NCBI GenBank assembly: GCA_004556545.1
Contig: SFGO01000053.1
Location: 1-28,846 of the forward strand
Direction: 5' to 3'
DNA length: 28,846 nucleotides
DNA from: Clostridiales bacterium
GTDB taxonomy: Bacteria > Bacillota > Clostridia > Christensenellales > Aristaeellaceae
Position 1 is the stretch's first letter, and the number at the start of each line of letters is the position of its first letter. A program made the position numbers and the translations under genes. A model generated the notes under the pieces. That model made no database searches, was not told where the DNA came from, and worked only from the letters and a program-made list of their open reading frames with translations. Below are positions 1 to 6,977 of this stretch, one piece after another.

Positions 1-100
1 ACGCCTACCATCGTGCGCGCTCGGAGCTCGCCTTTTTCCGCCGTCAAAATGGGCGGGCCTTTTTCCCTCCGCTGCCTATCGCCGCTCTGCTCCCCCGCAA

Positions 101-226
101 TCGGCGTGGGGCATACTTACCCCTTGCAGGATGAATTATTTCTTGCCGGTTGACCGTTTCGCAAGGCAAACGAATGAAGGCCTGCATTTCCCCGCAGTCG
201 GCGTGGGGCATACTTACCCCTTGCAG
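101..226 (+). repeat. 29-nt exact direct repeat pair within copy A
   Basis: The 29 bases at 101-129 recur exactly at 198-226, a period of 97. The core is GGCGTGGGGCATACTTACC followed by CCTTGCAG. Diverged versions of the same module also occur twice in copies B and C, so each repeat copy contains an internal duplication. Confidence 0.85.
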
Positions 227-423
227 ATTGAAAATTTTTTGCTGCTTGGCCGATTTTGGAAAATAACCGGCCAGCGGGTTTGGAGAAGCGAGCCGCGAGG
301 CCTTCCGCCGAGCGGCGGTCTTCTCTTGCCAACCGGCAGGGAGCTGCACCAGACCCGCGAGCCGCGAGGCCCGTTGCCGAGCGGCGGTAATTTCACGGCC
401 AAGCCGCATGTCCCCCGAGCACC

Positions 424-470
424 CTGCGCGCCAAAGGCGCGCAGTCCGGGGTCAAGGGGCTCAGCCCCTT
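424..470 (+). repeat. Two GC-rich hairpins at the end of copy A
   Basis: CTGCGCGCC (424-432) pairs with GGCGCGCAG (436-444) across an AAA loop. AAGGGGCT (454-461) pairs with AGCCCCTT (463-470) around a single base. The second hairpin ends one base before the GGGAAAGGAG ribosome site of the peptidase gene. There is no T-tract, so a role as terminator is uncertain. Confidence 0.75.
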
Positions 471-491
471 GGGAAAGGAGTTCTTGGAAGA

Positions 492-1517
492 ATGAATACG
501 CAAAATGCTGTTGAACAGGCCATGAAGCTGCTGGCGATTGCCAGCCCGACGGGCTATACGGCCAATGTGACCGACTGGTTGCTGAGCCAGCTGACGGAAA
601 TGGGCTTTGCGCCCGTTCGTACCCGAAAGGGCTGCGTGGTCTGCACACTGGGCGGTGAAGGCCGTCCGCTGACGCTGGCGGCTCATGTGGATACGCTGGG
701 CCTGATGGTTCGGGAGATCAAGTCCAACGGACGGCTGGGCTTTGCCCTGCTGGGCGGGCCCTCCTGTCAGGCCGTGGAAACGGAAAACGTGACCGTCGTC
801 ACCCGGGACGGCCGCCAGTATACCGGCGTGGTGGAGATGCAGAACGCCTCCGTTCATGTGAACCGCGAGCTGGAAGAGGGCAAGCGCGACATTAAAACGC
901 TGGAGATCCTGCTGGATGAAAACGTCCAGAGCAAAGAAGACGTGCTGGCGCTGGGCATCCGGAACGGCGACATTATTTGCTTGGATCCCCGGGCGCGGGT
1001 AACGCCCTCCGGCTATATCCGCAGCCGCTTTCTGGATGATAAGCTCAGCGCGGGAATGCTGCTGGAGCTGGCCCGTGCCGTGGCCGAGGGCGAGGTGCAG
1101 CCCGAACGGAAAACCTCCCTTTTCTTCTCCGTCTATGAGGAAGTGGGCCACGGCGCGTCCGCCGGAATCCCGGAGGATACGGAGGATCTGCTGGTGGTGG
1201 ATATGGGCTGCGTGGGCGAGGGCCTCAGCTGCACCGAGCAGCAGGTCTCTATCTGCGCCAAGGATTCCTCCGGCCCCTACGACTACTCCATGACCGGCGA
1301 GCTGATCGACCTCTGCCAAAAGCATCAGCTGGATTACGCCGTGGATGTGTACCCCTTCTACGGTTCCGACGCAGGCGCGGCGCTCCGCTCCGGGCGGGAC
1401 ATCCGCTATGCCCTCATCGGCGCGGGCGTGTACGCCTCCCACGGCTATGAGCGCAGCCACGTCAAGGGCGTGGAGAATACGCTCCGGCTGATGGAAAAAT
1501 ACGTAGAAAAAGCCTAA
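492..1517 (+). CDS. M42 family metallo-aminopeptidase (FrvX/YsdC type)
   Basis: 341-aa cytoplasmic dizinc aminopeptidase that trims N-terminal residues from peptides; M42 enzymes usually form large tetrahedral dodecamers. All expected active-site residues can be placed: His65 and Asp67 (HVD motif), bridging Asp182 in FLDDK, catalytic Glu216 and ligand Glu217 in YEEVGHG, Asp237 in VVDMG and His317 in ASHGYE. The start is ATG 492, eleven bases after GGGAAAGGAG (471-480). An upstream in-frame extension from 408 would translate repeat DNA and is rejected. The length is normal for the family. It is followed 33 bp later by the glycosyltransferase-like gene and probably cotranscribed with it. No clear promoter was seen; transcription may start in or beyond repeat copy A. 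Confidence 0.93.
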   Translation: MNTQNAVEQAMKLLAIASPTGYTANVTDWLLSQLTEMGFAPVRTRKGCVVCTLGGEGRPLTLAAHVDTLGLMVREIKSNGRLGFALLGGPSCQAVETENVTVVTRDGRQYTGVVEMQNASVHVNRELEEGKRDIKTLEILLDENVQSKEDVLALGIRNGDIICLDPRARVTPSGYIRSRFLDDKLSAGMLLELARAVAEGEVQPERKTSLFFSVYEEVGHGASAGIPEDTEDLLVVDMGCVGEGLSCTEQQVSICAKDSSGPYDYSMTGELIDLCQKHQLDYAVDVYPFYGSDAGAALRSGRDIRYALIGAGVYASHGYERSHVKGVENTLRLMEKYVEKA

Positions 1518-1550
1518 ATCCAATATATCCAATACAGGAGATAGATACCC

Positions 1551-3107
1551 ATGCCCATATCCAGCATTCTGGTGGCGCTGGGGCGAATGCCCGACGCGGA
1601 AGCGGCGGCGCTGACGGTGTGCCGCGCCATCCGGGCGGCGGAAGTGCCTGCGGGGCTGAGATTTTCCCTGTCCCGCAGGCTGGAAAAGGCATTCTGGGAC
1701 GTGTGGCCCCGGCTGGGGCTTCAGGCGCAGGTGCAGTTCTACGGCGAGCGGGAAGGCTTCGCCGGGGCGCTGGCGGACGATGCCAGCCATACGCTGTTGA
1801 TGAACGGGGAATATGATTTCGGCCCCAAATGGGATCAGGAGCTTCTGCGCCGCTTTGCCAAGACTGCCCGCCGGGAGGCGCTGCTGACCGGCATGATCGG
1901 CGCGGCGGACGGCGCGTATCCCCCGCAGGCCTACCTGCCCGGCCTGTCCGAGCGGTTTGAAGCCGCGGGCGCGCGGATTGTCCGAGGCCTGCCGCTGGTA
2001 CTGAGCGCAGCGCCGCCGCCCACGATGGTGGTCTGCCCCGGCCTGATCTTTGCCCGGACGGAGACCCTCCGCCGGATGGATCTGCGGCCGGAAACCCTGT
2101 CCTTCGCCGCTTATGTGTCCGGCATTCCCGTGTATGCGCTGGACCGGCCCGTGTTCTGGCCCCTGCGGGAGGAGCCGCCCGCTTTGCTGCGGCGGCCTGC
2201 CCGGGAGATTCTGCCCGGCACCACGCTGGCCCGGTTTGAACAGCTGGCCGGGTTCCGGGAAGGCCCGCCGGAGGATCGCCGTTCCGACCTGCGGGCCCGC
2301 TGGGGGCTGTTCAGCCGGGAGGAGACCTACGCCCAGCAGATGCCTGCCGCCCTTTTATGGAAAAAGCAGAAACAGCTTCTTTTGCCCAAAAGCCGCCGCA
2401 TCCGTCAGCCGCTGCTGGTAACGGCCTGTATCGACCTTCCCCAGCGGCGCAAGCCCATCATGAACTATCTGCTGCGCTTCCGTTTTCTGATGGCGCTCAC
2501 GGCGCTGCCCCTGTACCTCTACACCGGCGGCGCGCAGGAGCGGACGCTCCGCAGCCTGTACCCCAATGCCCGCAGCTGCCCGGACAGCAGTCTGCTGCCG
2601 CGAAGCTATCTGCAAAAGGGCATGACGCAGGAGCAATGGTTTCAGCGCTCCAAGTTTCTTTTGCTGGCCAAAACGGCGGAGCAGCACCCGGACTTTGAGT
2701 TCGTCGCCTGGGTGAATATGGACATCCTCAAGCATCCCATCTGCCCTCAGGCCGAGCCGGATTTCACCCTTCTCATGGACGGCCGCGTCCATCTGGCCAC
2801 CGTCAACGCCATTCCCGACCTGTCCTTTGTGCTGGTTCCGGCGGAGCTGCTCAAGCCCCTCTGCCGGCTGACGCTGAACCTGACGCAGGTGGACGACGAG
2901 CTCAAGCGGGGCTTTTCCGAAGTAGCGCTCTGGCAGCGGCTTATCCATCAGCACCCGGACTGGTTCTGCCTGCATCCCATGCCCAAAAAGCACCTGCTGT
3001 TTCTGACCGGCTTTGATCCGCTCCTGCTGGACGAGCGCTACCGCGCCCTGCTGAAGCAGGCGAAGCCGGGCGAGGCCCCCACGGTCACGGTCTCCGGCGG
3101 GGCTTGA
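1551..3107 (+). CDS. Two-part glycosyltransferase-like protein, function unknown
   Basis: 518-aa soluble protein without signal peptide or membrane segment. The first half (about residues 1-215) has the layout of a GT-A fold enzyme of the GlcNAc-transferase kind: a segment reading HTLLMNGEYDFGPKWDQEL, then a later CPGLIFART. The second half (about 330-510) resembles the HtrL/YibB family, with WFQRSKFLLLAKTAEQHPDF followed by FVAWVNMDILKHP. Both DxD-like positions are weak (NGEYD and NMD), so catalytic activity is not assured. The start at ATG 1551 follows AGGAG (1536-1540). It may modify a surface glycan, but no polysaccharide locus is nearby. The family match is from memory of motifs and is tentative; the gene itself is solid. 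Confidence 0.6.
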   Translation: MPISSILVALGRMPDAEAAALTVCRAIRAAEVPAGLRFSLSRRLEKAFWDVWPRLGLQAQVQFYGEREGFAGALADDASHTLLMNGEYDFGPKWDQELLRRFAKTARREALLTGMIGAADGAYPPQAYLPGLSERFEAAGARIVRGLPLVLSAAPPPTMVVCPGLIFARTETLRRMDLRPETLSFAAYVSGIPVYALDRPVFWPLREEPPALLRRPAREILPGTTLARFEQLAGFREGPPEDRRSDLRARWGLFSREETYAQQMPAALLWKKQKQLLLPKSRRIRQPLLVTACIDLPQRRKPIMNYLLRFRFLMALTALPLYLYTGGAQERTLRSLYPNARSCPDSSLLPRSYLQKGMTQEQWFQRSKFLLLAKTAEQHPDFEFVAWVNMDILKHPICPQAEPDFTLLMDGRVHLATVNAIPDLSFVLVPAELLKPLCRLTLNLTQVDDELKRGFSEVALWQRLIHQHPDWFCLHPMPKKHLLFLTGFDPLLLDERYRALLKQAKPGEAPTVTVSGGA

Positions 3108-3133
3108 CGCAGGCTTTTTCAAAACGGTATAAT
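3104..3133 (+). promoter_or_regulatory. Promoter for deoB-punA
   Basis: TTGACG (3104-3109), an 18-nt spacer, then TATAAT (3128-3133). The -35 box overlaps the TGA stop of the preceding gene, so deoB-punA starts a new transcription unit with a leader of about 63 nt. Confidence 0.75.
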
Positions 3134-3143
3134 CATCAAACAA

Positions 3144-3187
3144 GGGCGAAAGCCCGAAAAACATGATTTAGGACGGCCGGAGCCGTC
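3144..3187 (+). promoter_or_regulatory. Two hairpins in the deoB leader
   Basis: GGGC-GAAA-GCCC (3144-3155, GNRA tetraloop) and GACGGC-CGGA-GCCGTC (3172-3187). The second ends directly at the AGGGAGG ribosome site (3188-3194) and could affect ribosome access or mRNA stability. No known riboswitch consensus was recognised. Confidence 0.5.
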
Positions 3188-3202
3188 AGGGAGGATATTG
3201 CG

Positions 3203-4363
3203 ATGAAGCGAGTCATTATGATCGTTCTGGACAGCGTCGGCGCAGGCGCACTGCCGGACGCGGACAAGTACGGCGACGTAGGTGCGAACACGCTGGGCCA
3301 TATCTGGGAACAGGCTCATCCCAGCCTGCCCCACATGGAAAAAATGGGACTGGGCCGCATTGAAGGGCTGGGCTATCCCGTGCCGGAGGAAACCGCCGGC
3401 GCCTTTGGCCGGGCCATGGAGGTCTCCGCAGGCAAGGATACCACCACCGGCCACTGGGAAATGATGGGCTTGAAGCTGGACAAGGCTTTCCCCACCTATC
3501 CCAACGGTTTCCCCAAGGACGTGATGGACGAATTTGAACGCCGCATCGGCCGCAAGACGCTGGGCAATTATCCCGCCAGCGGCACTGCCATTCTGGATGA
3601 GCTGGGCGAGGAACACATGCGCACCGGCTCCCTCATCGTTTACACCTCCGGCGACAGCGTCTTCCAGATCGCCTGCCATGAGGACGTCATCCCCGTGGAC
3701 GAGCTGTACCGTATCTGCCGCATTGCCCGGGAAATGCTGGTGGGCGACCACGCCGTAGGCCGCGTCATTGCCCGGCCCTTCACCGGCACGGGCAAGGGCC
3801 ACTTCACCCGCACGCCCCGCCGCCGGGATTTCTCGCTGGAGCCCACCGGGGAGACCCTGCTGGATGCGCTGAAAGCCCACGGCGTTTTCACCATGGGCGT
3901 TGGCAAAATCGAGGATATTTTCTGCCATCGCGGTCTGGCTGAGAGCGACCATGCCGCCGGAAACCCCGCCTGTGTGGACGCGACCCTCAAGGCCATGGAC
4001 AAGGACGCTTCCGGGCTGATTTTCGTCAATCTGGTGGACTTTGACTCCGTGTACGGCCACCGCCGGGACGTGAAGGGCTATGCCGAGGGACTGGAATACT
4101 TCGACAGCCGTCTGCCGGAAATTCAGGCGAAAATGACGGACGACGACCTGCTGATCCTGACCGCCGACCACGGCTGCGATCCCGCCTACACCGGCACGGA
4201 TCACACCCGCGAATATGTCCCCATTCTGGTGTGGCATAAGGGCATGAAGGGGCTGACCGATCTGGGCACCCGGGCCACCTATGCGGATATGGCCGCCACC
4301 GTGGCAGAATATCTGGGCATTCCCGAGCGGTTCAACGCCGTCAGCTTTCTGGAGAAGCTGTAA
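3203..4363 (+). CDS. deoB: Phosphopentomutase
   Basis: 386-aa cytoplasmic enzyme that interconverts ribose-1-phosphate and ribose-5-phosphate (and the deoxy forms), passing nucleoside sugars to central metabolism. It belongs to the alkaline phosphatase superfamily. Metal ligands are visible: Asp10 in VLDSVGAG, Asp281 and His286 in DSVYGH, Asp322 and His323 in TADHG, and His334 in TDHTRE. The phosphorylated threonine lies in the KDTTTGHWE motif (residues 78-86). The cap domain lies roughly between residues 100 and 220. The length is typical. ATG 3203 follows AGGGAGG (3188-3194). The next gene, a purine nucleoside phosphorylase 88 bp downstream, makes the pentose-1-phosphate substrate, a classic pairing. 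Confidence 0.97.
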   Translation: MKRVIMIVLDSVGAGALPDADKYGDVGANTLGHIWEQAHPSLPHMEKMGLGRIEGLGYPVPEETAGAFGRAMEVSAGKDTTTGHWEMMGLKLDKAFPTYPNGFPKDVMDEFERRIGRKTLGNYPASGTAILDELGEEHMRTGSLIVYTSGDSVFQIACHEDVIPVDELYRICRIAREMLVGDHAVGRVIARPFTGTGKGHFTRTPRRRDFSLEPTGETLLDALKAHGVFTMGVGKIEDIFCHRGLAESDHAAGNPACVDATLKAMDKDASGLIFVNLVDFDSVYGHRRDVKGYAEGLEYFDSRLPEIQAKMTDDDLLILTADHGCDPAYTGTDHTREYVPILVWHKGMKGLTDLGTRATYADMAATVAEYLGIPERFNAVSFLEKL

Positions 4364-4451
4364 AGGCCGGAAGCAGCGCGCTTTCCCCTGCGGGATTCCT
4401 TTTCGTTCCTCATTTCTTCCCACCCCTTCCTCATCGAAAGGAGAACTGAAA

Positions 4452-5276
4452 ATGACCCCTGAAGAATATATGAAAACCCTGCAAACCGCCGCGGACGCCA
4501 TCGAAGCCGCCTGCGGGCGGGCGGAGATCGGCGTGGTGCTGGGCAGCGGTCTGGGCGACTATGTGGAAAGCCTGGAAAACGCCAAAAGCATCGCCTATAA
4601 AGACATTCCCGGCTTCCCGGTGTCCACTGCGCCGGGCCACGCGGGCCGCTGGCACTGCGGCGAGCTGCACGGCAAAAAGGTCTGCATGATGCAGGGCCGT
4701 TTCCACTCCTACGAAGGCTACGACCAGTGGCAGGTGACCATGCCCATCCGCGTCATGAAGCTGCTGGGCGTGAAGACCGTCATCCTCACCAACGCGGCAG
4801 GCGGCGTGAATCTGGACTTCGGCGAGGGCGCGCTGATGGTCATCAGCGATTTCATCAACCTCAGCGGCAAAAACCCGCTGACCGGCCCCAATCTGGACGC
4901 TTTCGGCGTGCGCTTCCCGGATATGACCTACGCCATGACCCGCAGCCTGCAGGAGCTGGCGGCGCAGGTGGCGGAAAAGCAGCAGATCAAGCTCCATAAG
5001 GGCGTATACTGCTGGATGAACGGCCCCTGCTATGAAAGCCCTGCCGAGATCCGCATGGTGCGCACGCTGGGCGCGGACGCGGTAGGTATGTCCACCGTGC
5101 CGGAGATCATCGTGGCGCGGCACTGCGGCATGGACGTGCTGGGCCTGAGCTGCATCACCAACATGGCGGCGGGCATTCTGGATAAGGCCCTCACCGAGGA
5201 AGAGGTGCTGGAGGTGGGCCGCCGGGTCAAGCACACCTTCCGGGCGCTGGTGGACGGCGTGGTGGAAGCGCTGTAA
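4452..5276 (+). CDS. punA: Purine nucleoside phosphorylase, trimeric type
   Basis: 274-aa enzyme that splits inosine, guanosine and their deoxy forms with phosphate into free base and (deoxy)ribose-1-phosphate, for salvage with DeoB. Trimeric PNP signatures are present: GSGLG phosphate loop (31-35), GRFHSYEGY (82-90), NAAGG (116-120), and the purine-contacting pair Glu195 (YESPAEIR) and Asn237 (TNMAAG). This pair fits 6-oxopurine specificity, as in the mammalian enzyme. The start is ATG 4452 behind AAAGGAG (4437-4443); an earlier in-frame extension overlapping deoB is rejected. It is cotranscribed with deoB and ends at the terminator at 5305-5354. Confidence 0.96.
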   Translation: MTPEEYMKTLQTAADAIEAACGRAEIGVVLGSGLGDYVESLENAKSIAYKDIPGFPVSTAPGHAGRWHCGELHGKKVCMMQGRFHSYEGYDQWQVTMPIRVMKLLGVKTVILTNAAGGVNLDFGEGALMVISDFINLSGKNPLTGPNLDAFGVRFPDMTYAMTRSLQELAAQVAEKQQIKLHKGVYCWMNGPCYESPAEIRMVRTLGADAVGMSTVPEIIVARHCGMDVLGLSCITNMAAGILDKALTEEEVLEVGRRVKHTFRALVDGVVEAL

Positions 5277-5304
5277 TTTCTAATTTTTAGCATTGGTTTA
5301 TTTT

Positions 5305-5354
5305 CCTCCTTCCGTGGACATGCTGTTTTCAGAATGGAACGGAAGGAGTTTTTT
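5305..5354 (+). terminator. Terminator of deoB-punA whose 3' arm is the dacF ribosome site
   Basis: CTCCTTCCGT (5306-5315) pairs with ACGGAAGGAG (5339-5348), with an inner helix CAT-G-CTG-TTTT-CAG-A-ATG (5319-5336), followed by six T (5349-5354). This is a rho-independent terminator shape. The 3' arm holds GGAAGGAG, the only good Shine-Dalgarno sequence for dacF at ATG 5358. Confidence 0.75.
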
Positions 5355-5357
5355 GAT

Positions 5358-6794
5358 ATGACCACACATTGCAGAAAAGGCGTGCGCCTGTGCGCGCTCA
5401 GTCTGTTGAAAAACCCCATGTTGGCCGCCGATGCCCGCAAACAGCGCTTTGCGGCCCGCCCCGCAGAGCGTGGCGGGCTTCGTACTGCGGCAGCCCTTCG
5501 GGCTGTCCTCGTCCTCGGTGCTGCGCACCCTTACGCTGGTTTGCGGGGAAAGTGCTGCGGCACAAGGCTTAGGGGCTCCGCCCCTATAACCCCGGCAGGA
5601 GGCAGTGCCTCCTGCACCTCCCCTTTTTCAGCAATCTGCGCGCGCCTGTGCGCGCTGCTGCTGGCGCTGAGCCTTGTGCCCCTTGGCACGGCGGCGGTAC
5701 GGACGGCTCCTCTGGAAGAGACGGTTCCGGTGGAGATCAGCGCGCCTTCCGCCCTGCTGGTAGAGGCGGAAACCGGCACGGTGATCTTCGAAAAGAACGC
5801 GGACGAGCAGCGGCCCGTGGCCAGCGTAACCAAGCTGATGACGCTGCTTCTCACCTTCGAAGCGCTGCAGGACGGAAGCATCACGCTGGAGGATCAGGTG
5901 ACGGTCAGCAAGGCCGCTGCCGGACAGATCGGCAGTCAGGCGCTGCTGGACGCGGGCGCGGTCTATTCCCTGAAAGAGCTGCTCAAGTCCACGATCATCG
6001 CCAGCGCCAACGACTCCGCCTATACGCTGGCCGAATATCTGGCAGGCACGGAGACGGAATTTGTGGCCCGGATGAACGAGCGGGCGCAGGAGCTGGGCAT
6101 GACGGACACCGTATACGTCAACTGCACCGGTCTGCCGGTGCAGGGGCAGCACACCACCGCTCGGGACGTGGCGCTGCTCTCCTGCGAAATATGTACTCAC
6201 CCGGAGTATTTCTCCTACGGCGCGGTGTGGATGGACACGCTGACCCATCCCAGCGGCCGGGTGACGGATCTGACCAACACCAACCGGCTGGTACGGTTCT
6301 ACGAGGGCTGCGACGGTCTGAAGACCGGCAGCGCGGACGATTCCAAGTACTGCCTGAGCTGTACGGCGGAGAAAAACGGCATGCGGCTGATCGCGATCGT
6401 GCTGGGCGCGTCCGCCAGCCAGACGCGCTTCAACGAAGCGCGGGCCATGCTGGATTACGGTTTCAGCAGCTATAAACGGGTGACGGTTCTTCAGAAGGGC
6501 GACCGGCTGGGGCAGAAGGTGAAGGTTCATCTGGGCATGCAGGACGAGGTGGACGCCGCCGCAGGCTCGGGCCTGAGCATGCTGATGAAGCTGGGGCAGG
6601 AAAAGCAGCTCAGCCTGGAGGTGGAGCTTCCTGAAGAGGTGGAAGCGCCGCTGAAAGCCGGGGATGCGCTGGGGCTGATACGGGTGAAGCTGGGCGGACG
6701 GGTAGTAGCCCGCCTTGCTGCCGTGGCCGCCGAGGACGTGGGCATGCCCGGATTGGTGGAAGGTTTCCTTCGGATTCTGACAAACTGGCGCTGA
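5358..6794 (+). CDS. dacF: D-alanyl-D-alanine carboxypeptidase, with an in-frame insertion in its signal peptide
   Basis: 478-aa penicillin-binding protein of the DacF/PBP5 type (peptidase S11), which trims the terminal D-Ala from peptidoglycan stem peptides outside the membrane. The active-site motifs are S156-V-T-K159, S216-A-N218 and K322-T-G-S. A PBP5 C-terminal beta domain follows from about residue 375. The start at ATG 5358 lies 9 nt after GGAAGGAG (5341-5348). The N-terminus is odd: basic residues HCRKGVRLCAL begin a signal peptide, about 81 foreign residues follow, then RLCALLLALSLVPLGTAA (96-113) completes the hydrophobic core and a cleavage site. Removing 86 codons restores an ordinary leader. 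The catalytic domain is intact. Whether the protein is still exported is unknown. Confidence 0.92.
   Translation: MTTHCRKGVRLCALSLLKNPMLAADARKQRFAARPAERGGLRTAAALRAVLVLGAAHPYAGLRGKCCGTRLRGSAPITPAGGSASCTSPFSAICARLCALLLALSLVPLGTAAVRTAPLEETVPVEISAPSALLVEAETGTVIFEKNADEQRPVASVTKLMTLLLTFEALQDGSITLEDQVTVSKAAAGQIGSQALLDAGAVYSLKELLKSTIIASANDSAYTLAEYLAGTETEFVARMNERAQELGMTDTVYVNCTGLPVQGQHTTARDVALLSCEICTHPEYFSYGAVWMDTLTHPSGRVTDLTNTNRLVRFYEGCDGLKTGSADDSKYCLSCTAEKNGMRLIAIVLGASASQTRFNEARAMLDYGFSSYKRVTVLQKGDRLGQKVKVHLGMQDEVDAAAGSGLSMLMKLGQEKQLSLEVELPEEVEAPLKAGDALGLIRVKLGGRVVARLAAVAAEDVGMPGLVEGFLRILTNWR
5384..5656 (+). repeat. 258-bp repeat-like insertion in dacF, flanked by 15-bp direct repeats
   Basis: GCGCCTGTGCGCGCT occurs exactly at 5384-5398 and 5642-5656. 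The distance is 258 bp (86 codons), so the frame is kept and no stop is introduced. The inserted DNA is a chain of hairpins: CCGCAAA/TTTGCGG (5435-5454), GCCCGCC/GGCGGGC (5454-5478), AGGGGC/GCCCCT (5571-5585) and a near-perfect 19-nt palindrome CAGGAGGCA-G-TGCCTCCTG (5596-5614). Its middle (about 5451-5525) aligns by eye with repeat DNA near 16460-16550. The flanking direct repeats look like a target-site duplication or the product of homology-mediated insertion. Confidence 0.8.
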
Positions 6795-6849
6795 AATTCT
6801 GATAGAAATGATGTAAGACAACTTATCTGAAACCTGCGTTTTTTCATGC

Positions 6850-6878
6850 TGCTGTCTGCCAGACAACAGCATTTTTTT
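6850..6878 (+). terminator. Rho-independent terminator after dacF
   Basis: TGCTGT (6850-6855) pairs with ACAGCA (6866-6871), followed by seven T (6872-6878). It lies between dacF and the promoter of the sugar transporter. Confidence 0.75.
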
Positions 6879-6898
6879 GTGAAATAGGGAAAAATCGA

Positions 6899-6927
6899 TT
6901 GACTTGCGTTTGTGCAGGCGTTACAAT
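6899..6927 (+). promoter_or_regulatory. Promoter for the sugar importer-murQ operon
   Basis: TTGACT (6899-6904), a 17-nt spacer and TACAAT (6922-6927), close to consensus. The leader is about 45 nt, with GGAGGG (6966-6971) ahead of ATG 6978. Confidence 0.8.
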
Positions 6928-6977
6928 ATAGGCGCAGTGGAATTTTTCCACAAAGCTGAAACGTTGGAGGGAAAAAC

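Larger units (their letters stand above)
1..480 (+). repeat. Composite dispersed repeat, copy A (truncated by window start)
   Basis: No convincing gene lies here. The stretch shares ordered blocks with 16625-17092 and, inverted, with 28372-28846. The blocks are a 'tttttccctccgctgccta' block near 58-78, two GGCGTGGGGCATAC modules, a hairpin around GGCCGATTTT..GGCCAGC (248-276), two GCGAGCCGCGAGGC modules (near 288 and 357), a 'ggccaagccgcatgtcccc' block and a GC hairpin. The order is the same in all copies, but individual blocks have diverged. It ends directly at the ribosome site of the peptidase gene. The family is not one I recognise; the multi-hairpin design is like REP/MITE-type non-coding repeats. 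Confidence 0.75.

Noticed and set aside
1..230. Spaced direct repeats in copy A as a CRISPR array
   Set aside because: Only two units, a 97-bp period and no cas genes; the same modules recur in other repeat copies in the same arrangement.
408..491. Upstream in-frame extension of the M42 peptidase
   Set aside because: It translates repeat hairpins; ATG 492 has the ribosome site and matches the family N-terminus.
3131..3168. AATCAT..ATGATT outer stem around the GGGC-GAAA-GCCC hairpin as a possible riboswitch ahead of deoB
   Set aside because: The 5' arm lies in the -10 box and just before the expected start site, so it would not be in the main transcript; no known aptamer consensus was recognised.
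5334..5357. Earlier ATG for dacF at 5334
   Set aside because: It lies in the terminator loop and has no ribosome site of its own; ATG 5358 is at the correct distance from GGAAGGAG.
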